NCBI RefSeq assembly: GCF_963676325.1
Contig: NZ_OY781099.1
Coordinates: forward strand, 3,286,001 to 3,350,000
Source: an uncultured Bacteroides sp.
GTDB lineage: Bacteria > Bacteroidota > Bacteroidia > Bacteroidales > Bacteroidaceae
Length of the DNA: 64,000 nt
Direction: 5' to 3'
Position numbers and translations under genes: made by a program. Below, one piece after another: positions 26,672 through 36,783 of the stretch; position 1 is the first letter of the stretch; each line of letters starts with the position of its first letter. Below the pieces are notes generated by a model, which ran no database searches, was not told the origin of the DNA, and saw nothing but the letters and a program-made list of their open reading frames with translations.

Positions 26672-26893
26672 TTATTTTTTCTCTTCGTCCGAGGGCTTCT
26701 CAATTTCTTCCTTAGTCTTTTTTATCTCATCTTCGGCTTCTCTCATGCCATCTTTAAAGCTTTTCACTCCTTTACCAAGTCCTTTCATCAGTTCAGGGAT
26801 TTTCTTTCCACCAAAAAGAAGAACTACGATTAAACCTAAAACAAGAATTTCAGGGAATCCAAGATTCATAAAAAGTAATATACTATTTAACAT
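26672..26893 (-). CDS. tatA: Twin-arginine translocase subunit TatA
   Basis: A 73-residue protein with one N-terminal membrane helix ([17 protein letters not shown]), the hinge [17 protein letters not shown] with the conserved F-G, and an amphipathic helix. The tail is highly charged. TatA multimers form the translocation pore with TatC. It is the first gene of the tatA-tatC-helicase unit and has a full promoter match at 26934-26964. Confidence 0.95.
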   Translation of the reverse strand: MLNSILLFMNLGFPEILVLGLIVVLLFGGKKIPELMKGLGKGVKSFKDGMREAEDEIKKTKEEIEKPSDEEKK

Positions 26894-26933
26894 ACAGGTA
26901 GTTTATAAGTTTTTTTATTAATAAAACCGGAGG

Positions 26934-26964
26934 CAAAGCTAAATAAAAGAAGCTAAACAACAAA
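26934..26964 (-). promoter_or_regulatory. Promoter for tatA-tatC-helicase
   Basis: On the minus strand TTTG (26964-26961), 19 bases, then TAGCTTTG (26941-26934). This matches the Bacteroidetes TTTG/TAnnTTTG consensus fully. The start point should be near 26927. Confidence 0.75.
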
Positions 26965-27004
26965 CTTTTTCCTATTTATTTAATATCTCTGCCTCACATA
27001 AAAA

Positions 27005-29467
27005 TTAATCCTGAAAATAAACCCTCTTCACACGAGAAGAAACACTTGTAAGAATCTCATAAGGAATGGTTTCCAAAATGTCTGAAAGAACAGTAATAGG
27101 AAGCTCATCGCCAAAAATAACAGCCTTATCACCTTCCTTACAGTCTATATCTGTAACATCGATCATGCAGACATCCATACATATATTACCCACATAAGGT
27201 GCTTTCTTTCCATTAACCATGCAATAGGCATTTCCATTGCCCAAGTGACGGTTAAGCCCGTCGGCATATCCGATAGGAATGGCGGCAATACGGGAATCAC
27301 GTTCAATATGTCCGTTACGGCTATACCCAATGGTATCATCTTTAGGCACATCACGTATCTGAAGAATGGTGGTTTTCAGGGTGCTAACATTATTAATAAT
27401 AGAGTTATCTACCGCACTGACTCCATAAAGTCCGATACCCAGACGTACCATATCAAACTGAGCTCCGGGGAATCGTTCAATACCTGCTGAGTTACAGATG
27501 TGGCGAAGGATCTTATGCTGAAAAGCTGATGTGAGTTGCAAGGAAGCCTTATCAAACACCTCTATCTGTTGACGGGTAAAAACATCGAATTTAGTGCTGT
27601 CACTACCTACCAGGTGAGAGAATACAGAGCGTGGAAGGACTGCATTCTGTGACTTGAGTCGTTTGATAAGCTCGGGCATCTCCTCGGGTGCAAATCCCAG
27701 ACGGTGCATACCGGTATCCAGCTTCACATGAATAGGGAAGTTGGTGATACCTTGTTTCTCGGCCTCTTTGATAAGGGCATCGAGTAACTGGAAGCTGTAA
27801 ACTTCGGGTTCGAGCTTATAATCGAACATCGTTTTAAAAGCAGACATCTCAGGGTTCATGATAATGATGGACCCGGTGATACCTGCTTTACGCAGATCAG
27901 AACCTTCATCGGCCACGGCTACAGCAAGGTAATCCACCCGATGATCCTGCAAAGTCTTTGCCACCTCATAAGATCCGGCACCGTAAGCAAACGCTTTCAC
28001 CATGCAGACCATCTTAGTCTCCGGTTTCAGCTTGGCACGGAAATAATTGAGGTTGCTGACAATAGCATTCAGATTAATCTCCAGAATAGTTTCGTGCACC
28101 TTGAGTTCAAGTTCTTCCGATATACGTTCGAAAGCAAAGTCGCGTGAACCTTTAACAAGAATCACTTCATTGCGCAGGGAAGCAAACACTTCCGATTTTA
28201 AGAATGATTCTGTGTTGGGGAAGAAGTATTTTTCAATCTCAAACTTCTTTGCACAAGATGTAATCTCCGCCCCTACCCCTATAATTTTATGAATGCCCCG
28301 GCTGTGTACTAGCTGAGCCACCTTTCTGTAAAGTAAAGTAGTGCTTTGTCCCGACTCAAGCATATCAGAAAGGATCAGCGTACGCTTCATTCCTTTAGCT
28401 TCTGAACGACGGTAAAGAAAATCGAGTGCAATATCCAGTGAAGCTATATCCGAGTTATAGGTATCGTTAATAAGTACGCAGCTATTCTTACCCTCTTTTA
28501 CCTCCAGACGCATGGCAACCGGTTCCAGTTTAGCCATTCTGAGGGTAATTTCTTCATTAGGAACCATCAGGTAAAGACAGGCTGCCAGACAGTTGAGTGA
28601 GTTTTCAATGGAAGCGTCGTCAATAAACGGAATGGTGTAGCTATTATCAAAACCCAGGTAATGATAGCTAATAGTAGTGCTATCAGTTCCCTTAGCTATA
28701 TCGCTGATATAAAGAGGTTTTTCCTTGTCAGTCTTAGACCAGGCTATTTCTCTTGACGAAAGCATCGATTTTGCCACACAATCGCCTATCAGGTCATTAT
28801 CACCATTATAGATCACCACATCGCAATCTTTGAACAGAGAAACCTTTTCCATACATTTTTCCTGCAGGGAGAAAAAGTTTTCCTGATGTGCTCCGCCAAT
28901 ATTGGTGAGTATGCCTATAGTAGGATGAATTATAGACTGGAGAGCTCTCATCTCTCCCATCTCAGAAATGCCAGCCTCTATAACAGCCAGTTCGGTTTGT
29001 TCATTCAACTGCCACACAGAGAGCGGAACCCCTATCTGAGAGTTGTAGCTTCGGGGAGAGCGGGTAACTACACGATCTGGGCTGAGTAACTGATGCAGCC
29101 ACTCTTTTACCACAGTCTTTCCGTTGCTTCCAGTAACTCCTATCACGGGGATCTGGAATTTAGCACGATGCAATTCCGCCAGTTTCTGCAATGACTTCAG
29201 TGGATTGCAAACCACAAGGAAATTGGCCTCAGCGAAAGACTTCGTATCAGGGAGTTCACTGACTACAAAATTTCTTACACCACGGGCATATAAATCGGCA
29301 ATGTATTTATGTCCGTCATTACGTTTGCTTTGTAAAGCAAAAAAAAGTGTTTCTTCAGGGAAACAGAGAGACCGGCTATCGGTAAGAAGCCAATCGATTC
29401 GTGATTCTTTTTCACCAGTGCGTTTTGCACATAAAAGCTGTGAGATAGTTTCTATAGAATACGACAT
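27005..29467 (-). CDS. murF-alr: Bifunctional MurF ligase/alanine racemase
   Basis: An 820-residue fusion. Residues 1 to about 450 are MurF (UDP-MurNAc-tripeptide:D-Ala-D-Ala ligase), with P-loop VIGVTGSNGKTVVKEWL, IGILTNIGGAHQENF and VLINDTYNSD. The rest is alanine racemase, with the PLP lysine in MVCMVKAFAYGAGSYEVA, then HVKLDTGMHRLGF and VRLGIGLYGVSA. It makes D-alanine and adds D-Ala-D-Ala to the peptidoglycan precursor in the cytoplasm. This fusion is characteristic of Bacteroidetes. The start lies 16 bases inside the end of the GSCFA-domain gene, so the two are coupled. Confidence 0.95.
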   Translation of the reverse strand: MSYSIETISQLLCAKRTGEKESRIDWLLTDSRSLCFPEETLFFALQSKRNDGHKYIADLYARGVRNFVVSELPDTKSFAEANFLVVCNPLKSLQKLAELHRAKFQIPVIGVTGSNGKTVVKEWLHQLLSPDRVVTRSPRSYNSQIGVPLSVWQLNEQTELAVIEAGISEMGEMRALQSIIHPTIGILTNIGGAHQENFFSLQEKCMEKVSLFKDCDVVIYNGDNDLIGDCVAKSMLSSREIAWSKTDKEKPLYISDIAKGTDSTTISYHYLGFDNSYTIPFIDDASIENSLNCLAACLYLMVPNEEITLRMAKLEPVAMRLEVKEGKNSCVLINDTYNSDIASLDIALDFLYRRSEAKGMKRTLILSDMLESGQSTTLLYRKVAQLVHSRGIHKIIGVGAEITSCAKKFEIEKYFFPNTESFLKSEVFASLRNEVILVKGSRDFAFERISEELELKVHETILEINLNAIVSNLNYFRAKLKPETKMVCMVKAFAYGAGSYEVAKTLQDHRVDYLAVAVADEGSDLRKAGITGSIIIMNPEMSAFKTMFDYKLEPEVYSFQLLDALIKEAEKQGITNFPIHVKLDTGMHRLGFAPEEMPELIKRLKSQNAVLPRSVFSHLVGSDSTKFDVFTRQQIEVFDKASLQLTSAFQHKILRHICNSAGIERFPGAQFDMVRLGIGLYGVSAVDNSIINNVSTLKTTILQIRDVPKDDTIGYSRNGHIERDSRIAAIPIGYADGLNRHLGNGNAYCMVNGKKAPYVGNICMDVCMIDVTDIDCKEGDKAVIFGDELPITVLSDILETIPYEILTSVSSRVKRVYFQD

Positions 29468-30432
29468 AATTCAATTTCTTTTTCGACATCTAAGAAAGGA
29501 CATTTTTCTTTAAGTTGATTAATCTTTAACACTATTTGGCTTAAAAAAAACTTATGCTGTTCTGTTCCCGGATGGAAGGGTTTATGTTGCAGGGCTTTAC
29601 TAATTTCGCCCCATTTTTTCATAATTTGCTTGGTTTCTTTCGAAAAATAACAGTCACCAAAAGATTCCCACAGATAGTTCACTGTCATGGAGGATGGATG
29701 GAGCATATCGTCAGCATAAAAACGATAGTCGCGAAGTTCATCGACCACCAGTTCGTAAGAAGGAAAATAGAAAACATTCTGAGGAAACTGTTCTTTCAGC
29801 GCATCAATGGCAAGTAAAAGTACAGCTTTACTTAGCTGATTTCCATGCATACCATCTTTCACATGACGGATGGGGCTGACTGAAAAAACAAACTTTTTTT
29901 CGGGATTATTTCTTAACATTCCGCTTATCAGAGGTACATAAACATCCACTATCTGTTGCACACTTAATAACCTGCGGGTAAAAGTACTATCGGGGAGTTT
30001 ATGACAATTGGCCACTACAGTTCCGGTTTGCTTGTACTCATAGACATAAGCCGTACCGAAAGTAATGAGCAGGTAGTTTAGTTCAGAAAACTGATGAATG
30101 GCCGTTTCCATACGGCTGTTGATCTTCTCCAGGCATTCTTCCGAAGAGGAAGCCGAAAAGGAACCATGATGCATAAAGCTATGGTATAACCCTTTGTACT
30201 CAAACAAATCTGTTTCAGTGAATGTTCTCTTATCATCCAGACAATGCAATCCATTGGCTATGGAAAGCGGATTATAAAGGACACCAAAAGGATTGACCTC
30301 ACAGTTAAATTTATTTGTGACCAGAAGGTTTCCAATATTTTCGGCAAAGCAGGAACCAAGTAACAGTATTTTATCAGAATAGGTGATAGTCAGTTCTTTT
30401 TTAGGAAGTTCTACTAATGTTCTGAATTCCAT
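29452..30432 (-). CDS. GSCFA-domain protein
   Basis: A 326-residue soluble protein with the family signature ILLLGSCFAENIG near residue 27, followed by NPFGVLYNPLSIA. Further conserved pieces are LLITFGTAYVYE, FSVSPIRHVKDGMHGNQLSK and ADDMLHPSSMTVNYLWE. The fold is related to SGNH/GDSL hydrolases: Ser in GSCF and D-x-x-H in DDMLH fit that active site. The physiological role is unknown. It overlaps murF-alr by 16 bases, which suggests a cell-wall link. A partial promoter (TACTTTTG) is at 30475-30482. Confidence 0.85.
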   Translation of the reverse strand: MEFRTLVELPKKELTITYSDKILLLGSCFAENIGNLLVTNKFNCEVNPFGVLYNPLSIANGLHCLDDKRTFTETDLFEYKGLYHSFMHHGSFSASSSEECLEKINSRMETAIHQFSELNYLLITFGTAYVYEYKQTGTVVANCHKLPDSTFTRRLLSVQQIVDVYVPLISGMLRNNPEKKFVFSVSPIRHVKDGMHGNQLSKAVLLLAIDALKEQFPQNVFYFPSYELVVDELRDYRFYADDMLHPSSMTVNYLWESFGDCYFSKETKQIMKKWGEISKALQHKPFHPGTEQHKFFLSQIVLKINQLKEKCPFLDVEKEIELCRIL

Positions 30433-30474
30433 TTGTATAAGTACTAATATTTAACCTCAATAAAAATATCCCTG

Positions 30475-30482
30475 CAAAAGTA
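30475..30482 (-). promoter_or_regulatory. -7 element for the GSCFA/murF-alr unit
   Basis: TACTTTTG on the minus strand fits TAnnTTTG, 43 bases before the start codon. No -33 TTTG at standard spacing. Confidence 0.45.
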
Positions 30483-30505
30483 AGCATCTTATAAGTAATT
30501 TATGC

Positions 30506-30513
30506 TAATTTTG
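30506..30513 (+). promoter_or_regulatory. -7 element for dxs
   Basis: TAATTTTG fits TAnnTTTG and ends 18 bases before the dxs ATG, implying a very short leader. No clear -33 box. Confidence 0.4.
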
Positions 30514-30531
30514 CCATAAATTTGTCTGATA

Positions 30532-32436
30532 ATGAAGAATAACCAAACATATAGCTTGCTAAATGGCATAAATTGTCCGGGAGATCTTCGCAAACTCAAT
30601 GTAGACGTGCTTCCTGAGGTTTGTAAAGAACTGAGGCAGGATATTATTGATGAGCTTTCGTGTAACCCGGGACACTTTGCTGCAAGTTTAGGTGCCGTAG
30701 AGCTGACTGTGGCTCTACATTACGTATTTAATACCCCTTATGACAGAATAGTGTGGGATGTGGGGCATCAGGCTTATGCTCACAAGATTTTAACAGGAAG
30801 AAGAAAAGCATTTTCCACTAACAGGAAATTAAAAGGTATCCGTCCGTTCCCATCTCCCGATGAGAGTGAATATGATACTTTTACCTGCGGACACGCTTCC
30901 AACTCTATATCTGCTGCACTTGGAATGAGTGTGGCTGCCAAACTTAAGGGAGAGAAAAACCGCCATGTAGTTGCCGTAATTGGTGACGGTTCCATGACGG
31001 GTGGGCTGGCTTTTGAAGGACTCAACAATGCATCTTCTACTCCTAACAATTTACTGATTGTACTCAACGATAACGATATGGCAATAGACCGTACCGTAGG
31101 TGGAATGAAAGAGTATCTGCTCAACATGACCACTTCCAATCGCTATAACCGCATCCGGCAGAAAATTGCCCGGGTAATGTTTCGTTGGGGAATACTGAAT
31201 GAGGCGCGAAGAAAGAGTGTGATTCGTTTTAACAACAGTCTGAAATCGCTGCTATTCCAGGAACAAAATGTTTTTGAAGGATTGAATATCCGTTACTTCG
31301 GTCCGTTCGACGGCCACGATGTTAAGAATATAGCCCGGGTAATGAATGACATAAAGAACATGGAAGGCCCTAAGCTTTTACACTTGCATACAATCAAAGG
31401 TAAAGGTTTTGAACCGGCTGAGAAATCTGCTACCGTGTGGCATGCTCCAGGACTCTTCGATAAAGAGACAGGAAAACGGATTATTACCAGCACAAAAGGG
31501 CTGCCTCCTCTTTTTCAGGAGGTTTTTGGTCATACTTTATTAGAGCTGGCAAAACAGAATGATAAAATTATAGGTGTAACTCCCGCCATGCCTACAGGAT
31601 GTTCCATGAACATTATGATGAATGAGATGCCCGACAGAGCATTTGATGTGGGTATTGCCGAAGGACATGCCGTTACCTTCTCGGGAGGAATGGCAAAGGA
31701 CGGACTGATTCCTTTCTGCAACATCTACTCTTCGTTTATGCAACGGGCGCTTGATAATATGATTCACGATGTAGCTATTCAGAACTTGAATGTGGTGCTC
31801 TGCCTGGACCGCGCCGGACTGGTGGGTGAAGACGGACCTACTCATCATGGAGCATTTGATATGGCTTATCTGCGTTGTATTCCTAATCTGACCATAGCCT
31901 CACCTTATAATGAACATGAGCTTCGCCGATTAATGTACACCGCTCAGTTGCCAGACAAAGGACCGTTTGTAATCCGTTACCCAAGAGGAAGAGGTTCATT
32001 AGTAGACTGGACTTGCCCACTAGAGGAGGCACCTGTAGGTACCGGAAGGAAGTTGAAAGAAGGAAAGGATGTTGCTGTTATCAGCATTGGCCCTATAGGA
32101 ACTGTTTCTGCAAAAGCAATTGCAAGGGCAGAAGCTGAAACTGATGGGGTAACCATTGCCCACTATGATTTACGTTACCTGAAACCTCTGGATGAAAATC
32201 TGCTAAACGAAATAGGACAGAATTTCAGTAAAGTGATAACCGTAGAAGACGCAGTTACAGAAGGTGGAATGGGAAGCAGCGTTCTTGAATTTATGTCTGA
32301 TCATAACTACACTCCGCAGGTTAAAAGAATAGGTATTCCAAATATATTTGTGGAGCATGGTAATATTAAGGAGCTGTACAAGCTTTGTGGAATGGATGAA
32401 GAGAGTATATATAAAACTTTAAAGTCGCAGTTATGA
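30532..32436 (+). CDS. dxs: 1-deoxy-D-xylulose-5-phosphate synthase
   Basis: A 634-residue TPP enzyme. Motifs are [17 protein letters not shown] (TPP/Mg binding, near residue 151), [27 protein letters not shown], and in the transketolase-like half [16 protein letters not shown]. It condenses pyruvate and glyceraldehyde-3-phosphate, the first step of the MEP isoprenoid pathway. The length is standard. Its stop overlaps the trkA start as ATGA, so dxs, trkA and trkH are probably one operon. Confidence 0.95.
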   Translation: MKNNQTYSLLNGINCPGDLRKLNVDVLPEVCKELRQDIIDELSCNPGHFAASLGAVELTVALHYVFNTPYDRIVWDVGHQAYAHKILTGRRKAFSTNRKLKGIRPFPSPDESEYDTFTCGHASNSISAALGMSVAAKLKGEKNRHVVAVIGDGSMTGGLAFEGLNNASSTPNNLLIVLNDNDMAIDRTVGGMKEYLLNMTTSNRYNRIRQKIARVMFRWGILNEARRKSVIRFNNSLKSLLFQEQNVFEGLNIRYFGPFDGHDVKNIARVMNDIKNMEGPKLLHLHTIKGKGFEPAEKSATVWHAPGLFDKETGKRIITSTKGLPPLFQEVFGHTLLELAKQNDKIIGVTPAMPTGCSMNIMMNEMPDRAFDVGIAEGHAVTFSGGMAKDGLIPFCNIYSSFMQRALDNMIHDVAIQNLNVVLCLDRAGLVGEDGPTHHGAFDMAYLRCIPNLTIASPYNEHELRRLMYTAQLPDKGPFVIRYPRGRGSLVDWTCPLEEAPVGTGRKLKEGKDVAVISIGPIGTVSAKAIARAEAETDGVTIAHYDLRYLKPLDENLLNEIGQNFSKVITVEDAVTEGGMGSSVLEFMSDHNYTPQVKRIGIPNIFVEHGNIKELYKLCGMDEESIYKTLKSQL

Positions 32437-33773
32437 AAATTATTATAGCGGGTGCCGGAGCTGTAGGCACACATCTTGCAAAACTTCTTTCTCAGGAGAA
32501 ACAAGAGATTATCCTGATGGACGAAAATGAAGAGAAACTGATTGCTATGGACACCAACTTTGACCTGATGACGGTGTGCACATCTCCTACTTCCATCTCC
32601 GGATTAAAAGAAACCGGAGTAGATGGAGCCGATCTGTTCATTGCTGTAACTCCGGATGAGAGCCGAAATATGACAGCCTGTATGCTGGCCTCCAGCCTGG
32701 GAGCAAAAAAGACAGTGGCGCGTATTGATAATTACGAATACCTGCTTCCTCACCATCAGGAATTTTTCAAGAAGTTGGGTGTGGACTCTCTTATTTATCC
32801 AGAGATGCTGGCAGCCAAAGAAATTGTTTCTTCCATTAAGATGAGCTGGATTCGTCAATGGTGGGAGTTCTGCGGAGGAGCACTGATACTTATCGGGGTG
32901 AAGATGAGACAAAACTCTACCATTCTGGATGCACAGCTCAGCGAACTGGGGAAGAAAGAGATACCTTTCCACGTTGTTGCAATTAAGCGAGGCAATGAAA
33001 CCATCATTCCCCGTGGAGATGATGTAATAAAGCTATATGATATTGTTTACTTTACCACTACCAAGAAATATCTTCCTTATATGCGTAAGATAGTGGGAAA
33101 AGAAGATTATGCTGATGTAAGAAACGTAATGGTCATGGGTGGTAGCCGTATAGCCGTAAGAACAGCTCAATACGCTCCTGACTATATGAAAATGAAAATC
33201 ATTGAGAATGATCCTGCACGCTGCAACCGACTCACGGAGTTACTGGACGATAAAACAATGGTAATAAACGGAGATGGTCGTGATGTTGATTTATTGGTTG
33301 AAGAAGGACTGAAAGACACGGAAGCATTCGTTGCACTTACAGGAAGTTCCGAAACTAACATTCTTGCTTGTCTGGCTGCTAAGCGTATGGGAGTGAGAAA
33401 GACTGTTGCCGAGGTAGAAAACATTGACTACATCGGGATGGCCGAAAGTATGGACATTGGTACGGTAATCAATAAAAAGTTAATTGCAGCAAGCCACATT
33501 TATCAGATGATGCTGAATGCTGATGTCTCTAATGTAAAGTGTCTGACCTTTGCAAATGCTGATGTGGCGGAGTTTAAAGTAAAAGAAGGAACAGCCATTA
33601 CCAAACGAAAAGTGAAGGACTTAGGACTTCCCAAGGGCACAACCATAGGAGGACTTATCCGCAATGGAGAAGGTATTGTGGTAACGGGAGACACTCAGAT
33701 TGAGCCAAAAGATCATGTGGTGGTATTCTGCCTGAACATGATGATCAAGAAGATTGAAAAGTTCTTTAATTAA
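32433..33773 (+). CDS. trkA: Trk potassium uptake regulatory subunit TrkA
   Basis: A 446-residue cytosolic protein with two RCK (TrkA-N/TrkA-C) repeats: [18 protein letters not shown] at the N-terminus and [17 protein letters not shown] near residue 230, each the start of an NAD-binding fold. TrkA gates the TrkH channel according to nucleotide state. It overlaps dxs by 4 bases and is followed by trkH after 30 bases. Confidence 0.93.
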   Translation: MKIIIAGAGAVGTHLAKLLSQEKQEIILMDENEEKLIAMDTNFDLMTVCTSPTSISGLKETGVDGADLFIAVTPDESRNMTACMLASSLGAKKTVARIDNYEYLLPHHQEFFKKLGVDSLIYPEMLAAKEIVSSIKMSWIRQWWEFCGGALILIGVKMRQNSTILDAQLSELGKKEIPFHVVAIKRGNETIIPRGDDVIKLYDIVYFTTTKKYLPYMRKIVGKEDYADVRNVMVMGGSRIAVRTAQYAPDYMKMKIIENDPARCNRLTELLDDKTMVINGDGRDVDLLVEEGLKDTEAFVALTGSSETNILACLAAKRMGVRKTVAEVENIDYIGMAESMDIGTVINKKLIAASHIYQMMLNADVSNVKCLTFANADVAEFKVKEGTAITKRKVKDLGLPKGTTIGGLIRNGEGIVVTGDTQIEPKDHVVVFCLNMMIKKIEKFFN

Positions 33774-33803
33774 CAGATAAAAGCTATCAGATAGCAAAAA
33801 GAT

Positions 33804-35255
33804 ATGATTAATCTAAAGATGATTTTTAGAATAATGGGAGTTCTGGTGCTCATTGAAGCAGCGCTATTACTTTTCTGCGCGGGAGTCTCTCTTATTTACG
33901 GAGAAGATATCCTGAATGACTTTCTCATTGTATCTGCCGGTTCCGTTGTTTTAGGGGGACTATTGATGTTAATGGGAAAAGGAGCTTCCAGACAAATAAA
34001 CCGCAGAGACGGATATCTCATTGTAACCCTTACATGGATACTATTCACTGCTATAGGAATGTTTCCTTATCTGATAAGTGGATATGTGCCCCGGATAACC
34101 GATGCTTTCTTTGAAACAATGTCCGGATTCACAACTACCGGAGCCACAGTAATAGATAATATTGAATCAATGCCTCACGGATTGCTCTTCTGGCGAAGCC
34201 TCACACAGTGGGTCGGTGGTTGGGGAATAATCTTCTTCACCATAGCTATGCTACCCATCTTTGGAATAGGAAGTATGCATATATTTTCGGCAGTAGCAAT
34301 TGGATCTACCCAGGAGAAAGTTCATCCTCGCATCAGTATGACAGCAAAATGGATTGGGTATGTTTACCTTACACTGACAGCGGCACAGATTATCTTTATG
34401 GCCCTGGGCGGAGTAAGCTTTTTCGACTCCATCTGCCATTCATTCTCAACGATATCTACCGGAGGATTCTCTACCAAACAGGCTAATATTGCTTATTATA
34501 ATTCTCCTTATATAGAATATGTAGTATCTATTTTCATGATACTTGCCGGAATTAACTTCACTCTCTTCTTTTATTTGATTAAAGGAAAAGTGAAGAAAGT
34601 ACTGTTTGATGAGGAATTAAGATGGTTTCTGTGGTCGCTGGTTATTTTTACCGGTATATTTACGGTAGCCTTAACTTACACCAACCAATTTGGAGCTGGA
34701 GAATCTTTCCGGAAAGCACTATTTCAGGTAGCATCACTTCATACAACAACCGGACTAGTCTCAGCCGACTACATGACCTGGAAGCCTTTTCTTTGGGCAT
34801 TACTAGTCGTTATCATGTTTTTGGGAGCTTGTAGTGGTTCTGCCTCAGGAGCTATAAAAAGTATCCGCCTGCTTATTTTAAGTAAGATGACCAAAAATGA
34901 GTTTAAACGTATGATTCACCCCAATGCAGTGCTCCCGGTAAAGGTGAAAAAAATAGCTATTTCTCCTTCCTTACAATCTTCTATTCTGTTATTTATACTT
35001 ATGTACATTGTTATATTAGTAGTTAGCTGGGTAGCAATGATGGCTATGGGAGTAGGAAATATAGAAGCCTTTGGAACTGTAGTTTCAAGCATAAGCAGTG
35101 TAGGTCCCGGATTAGGACTTTGCGGCCCGGCTCATTCATGGAGCTGCCTTCCCGACGGAGGAAAGTGGCTTTTATCTTTCCTGATGTTACTTGGACGTTT
35201 GGAATTACTCACTGTATTACTTCTTTTCACCCCACAGTTCTGGAAAAAAAGATAA
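33804..35255 (+). CDS. trkH: Trk potassium uptake membrane subunit TrkH
   Basis: A 483-residue membrane protein with four pore-loop repeats. Selectivity-filter-like segments are visible as TMSGFTTTGATV, STISTGGFST, LHTTTGLVSADY and VSSISSVGPGLGLCG, each around the conserved filter glycine. It imports K+ together with TrkA from the preceding gene. It is the last gene of the dxs-trkA-trkH unit, with a strong stem-loop just downstream (35262-35337). Confidence 0.93.
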   Translation: MINLKMIFRIMGVLVLIEAALLLFCAGVSLIYGEDILNDFLIVSAGSVVLGGLLMLMGKGASRQINRRDGYLIVTLTWILFTAIGMFPYLISGYVPRITDAFFETMSGFTTTGATVIDNIESMPHGLLFWRSLTQWVGGWGIIFFTIAMLPIFGIGSMHIFSAVAIGSTQEKVHPRISMTAKWIGYVYLTLTAAQIIFMALGGVSFFDSICHSFSTISTGGFSTKQANIAYYNSPYIEYVVSIFMILAGINFTLFFYLIKGKVKKVLFDEELRWFLWSLVIFTGIFTVALTYTNQFGAGESFRKALFQVASLHTTTGLVSADYMTWKPFLWALLVVIMFLGACSGSASGAIKSIRLLILSKMTKNEFKRMIHPNAVLPVKVKKIAISPSLQSSILLFILMYIVILVVSWVAMMAMGVGNIEAFGTVVSSISSVGPGLGLCGPAHSWSCLPDGGKWLLSFLMLLGRLELLTVLLLFTPQFWKKR

Positions 35256-35738
35256 GGATATTGAATGCGCGGAAAAACACCCTCTATATTTTGTTATTAT
35301 AGGGGGTGGAAATAATTTTTCCGCGGCTCATATTCAGCATTTTAAGACAAAAAGTAAAACGTATTGTCAGAAAACAACCTTATGTTTTTCCTATTTTAGG
35401 AGCTCAACCGAGTTAAAAAGTGTTTCATCTTTGTTTATCAGCCATTTAATTGGTTTATAGTTTAAATCCAAACAGGTTATAATACCAATTTCATCCTGAT
35501 CTATTTTTATTTCAAGGCGAAAGAATTTTGGAAAGACCAATTTGTTTCACTCACACATTATATAGTTATTAGTCTTATACAAAAGAAGTGCTACAGCACA
35601 TTTAACTATTCACAATTATTACTATTTACTTCACAATTTTAGCTTCTGAGAATAGAAATTATACTAATTCTGTTCTTTACGACTTTTTATCATCCAGATA
35701 AAAAAGAGAATAAAAAATCCACTTTTTGTTAGGTGCAG
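35256..35738. other. Noncoding gap between trkH and the nuo promoter
   Basis: AT-rich. Apart from the stem-loop at 35262-35337 I see no gene, RNA gene or repeat. A plus-strand open frame of 89 codons (35191-35460) overlaps the trkH end and hairpin and does not look like a protein. Confidence 0.6.
35262..35337 (+). terminator. Large stem-loop after trkH
   Basis: The inner stem CACCCTCTATA with TATAGGGGGTG (one G-T pair) extends outward through GCGCGGAAAAA with TTTTTCCGCGG and TGAAT with ATTCA. It starts 7 bases after the trkH stop. There is no terminal T tract, so it may end transcription only partly or stabilise the mRNA 3' end. Confidence 0.5.
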
Positions 35739-35771
35739 TTTGCAAATGATTAATAATAAATTGTATCTTTG
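35739..35771 (+). promoter_or_regulatory. Promoter of the nuo operon
   Basis: TTTG (35739-35742), 21 bases, TATCTTTG (35764-35771). This is a full match to the Bacteroidetes housekeeping consensus. The start point near 35778 leaves a leader of about 80 bases before nuoA. Confidence 0.8.
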
Positions 35772-35857
35772 CGCTCTTAAAAGCTGAATATCAGCTTCTA
35801 ATTTATTATTGTTAAATATTTCTATTTATATTATACATTTTTAATGTACATTGAACT

Positions 35858-36208
35858 ATGAATTTTATGATGTTAGTCGTCGCTGTTATCACGGCAATAG
35901 CCTTGGTTGCTGCGGCATTGTTTATCGCCAAAGCGATCTCGCCGCGGTCGTTTAACCCGCAAAAGGGAGAAGCGTACGAATGCGGTATTCCTACACGAGG
36001 TAAGTCTTGGATGCAGTTCAGAGTGGGTTATTACCTATTTGCCATCCTGTTTTTAATGTTCGACGTTGAAACCGTCTTTCTTTTCCCTTGGGCTACCATT
36101 GTGGGTGAGCTAGGCGTTAACGGACTTATCAGTATTTTATTTTTCTTCGGTGTGTTAATTTTAGGCCTGGCTTATGCCTGGAAGAAAGGAGCTCTTGAAT
36201 GGAAATAA
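35858..36208 (+). CDS. nuoA: NADH-quinone oxidoreductase subunit A
   Basis: A 116-residue protein with three helices. The conserved loop is [20 protein letters not shown] (the Cys-loop near residue 45) and [13 protein letters not shown] follows helix 2. It is part of the membrane arm at the junction with the quinone site. It is the first gene of the operon, with a 10-base overlap into nuoB. Confidence 0.93.
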   Translation: MNFMMLVVAVITAIALVAAALFIAKAISPRSFNPQKGEAYECGIPTRGKSWMQFRVGYYLFAILFLMFDVETVFLFPWATIVGELGVNGLISILFFFGVLILGLAYAWKKGALEWK

Positions 36209-36780
36209 AGAAGCCGAAAATAAAGTCTATGCAATATGAAGACTTCAAAGATAATGAGTATTTGGAAAACATGGTTGCTGAGATCAATGCCGAAGGTACA
36301 AACGTGCTTCTTGGTAAATTGGACGATCTTATCAACTGGGGACGAAGCAATTCCCTTTGGCCGCTTACATTCGCTACAAGCTGTTGCGGTATTGAATTCA
36401 TGGCACTTGGTGCCGCGCGTTATGACATGGCCCGTTTCGGGTTTGAAGTAGCACGTGCCAGCCCTCGTCAGGCAGATATGATCATGGTTTGCGGAACAAT
36501 CACCGATAGAATGGCTCCGGTATTAAAGCGTCTTTACGACCAGATGCCAGAACCTAAATACGTGGTTGCTGTAGGCGGATGCGCTGTTAGCGGTGGTCCG
36601 TTTAAGAAGTCTTATCACGTAGTGAACGGAGTAGACCAGATTATGCCGGTTGATGTATACATCCCTGGATGTCCTCCACGTCCTGAATCCTTCTACTACG
36701 GTATGATGCAATTACAACGCAAAGTGAAACTCGAAAAATTCTTCGGTGGGGTAAACCGCAAAGAGAAAGAAGAAAAATAA
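36199..36780 (+). CDS. nuoB: NADH-quinone oxidoreductase subunit B
   Basis: A 193-residue protein. Ligands of the terminal [4Fe-4S] cluster N2 are visible as [26 protein letters not shown] and [10 protein letters not shown] (four Cys, two adjacent). It passes electrons to quinone at the NuoB/NuoD interface. The start overlaps the nuoA end by 10 bases. It is followed by nuoCD after 3 bases. Confidence 0.95.
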   Translation: MEIKKPKIKSMQYEDFKDNEYLENMVAEINAEGTNVLLGKLDDLINWGRSNSLWPLTFATSCCGIEFMALGAARYDMARFGFEVARASPRQADMIMVCGTITDRMAPVLKRLYDQMPEPKYVVAVGGCAVSGGPFKKSYHVVNGVDQIMPVDVYIPGCPPRPESFYYGMMQLQRKVKLEKFFGGVNRKEKEEK

Positions 36781-36783
36781 GCT

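Noticed and set aside
35191..35460. Plus-strand 89-codon frame after trkH
   Set aside because: It overlaps the trkH 3' end and the stem-loop, with no family features.
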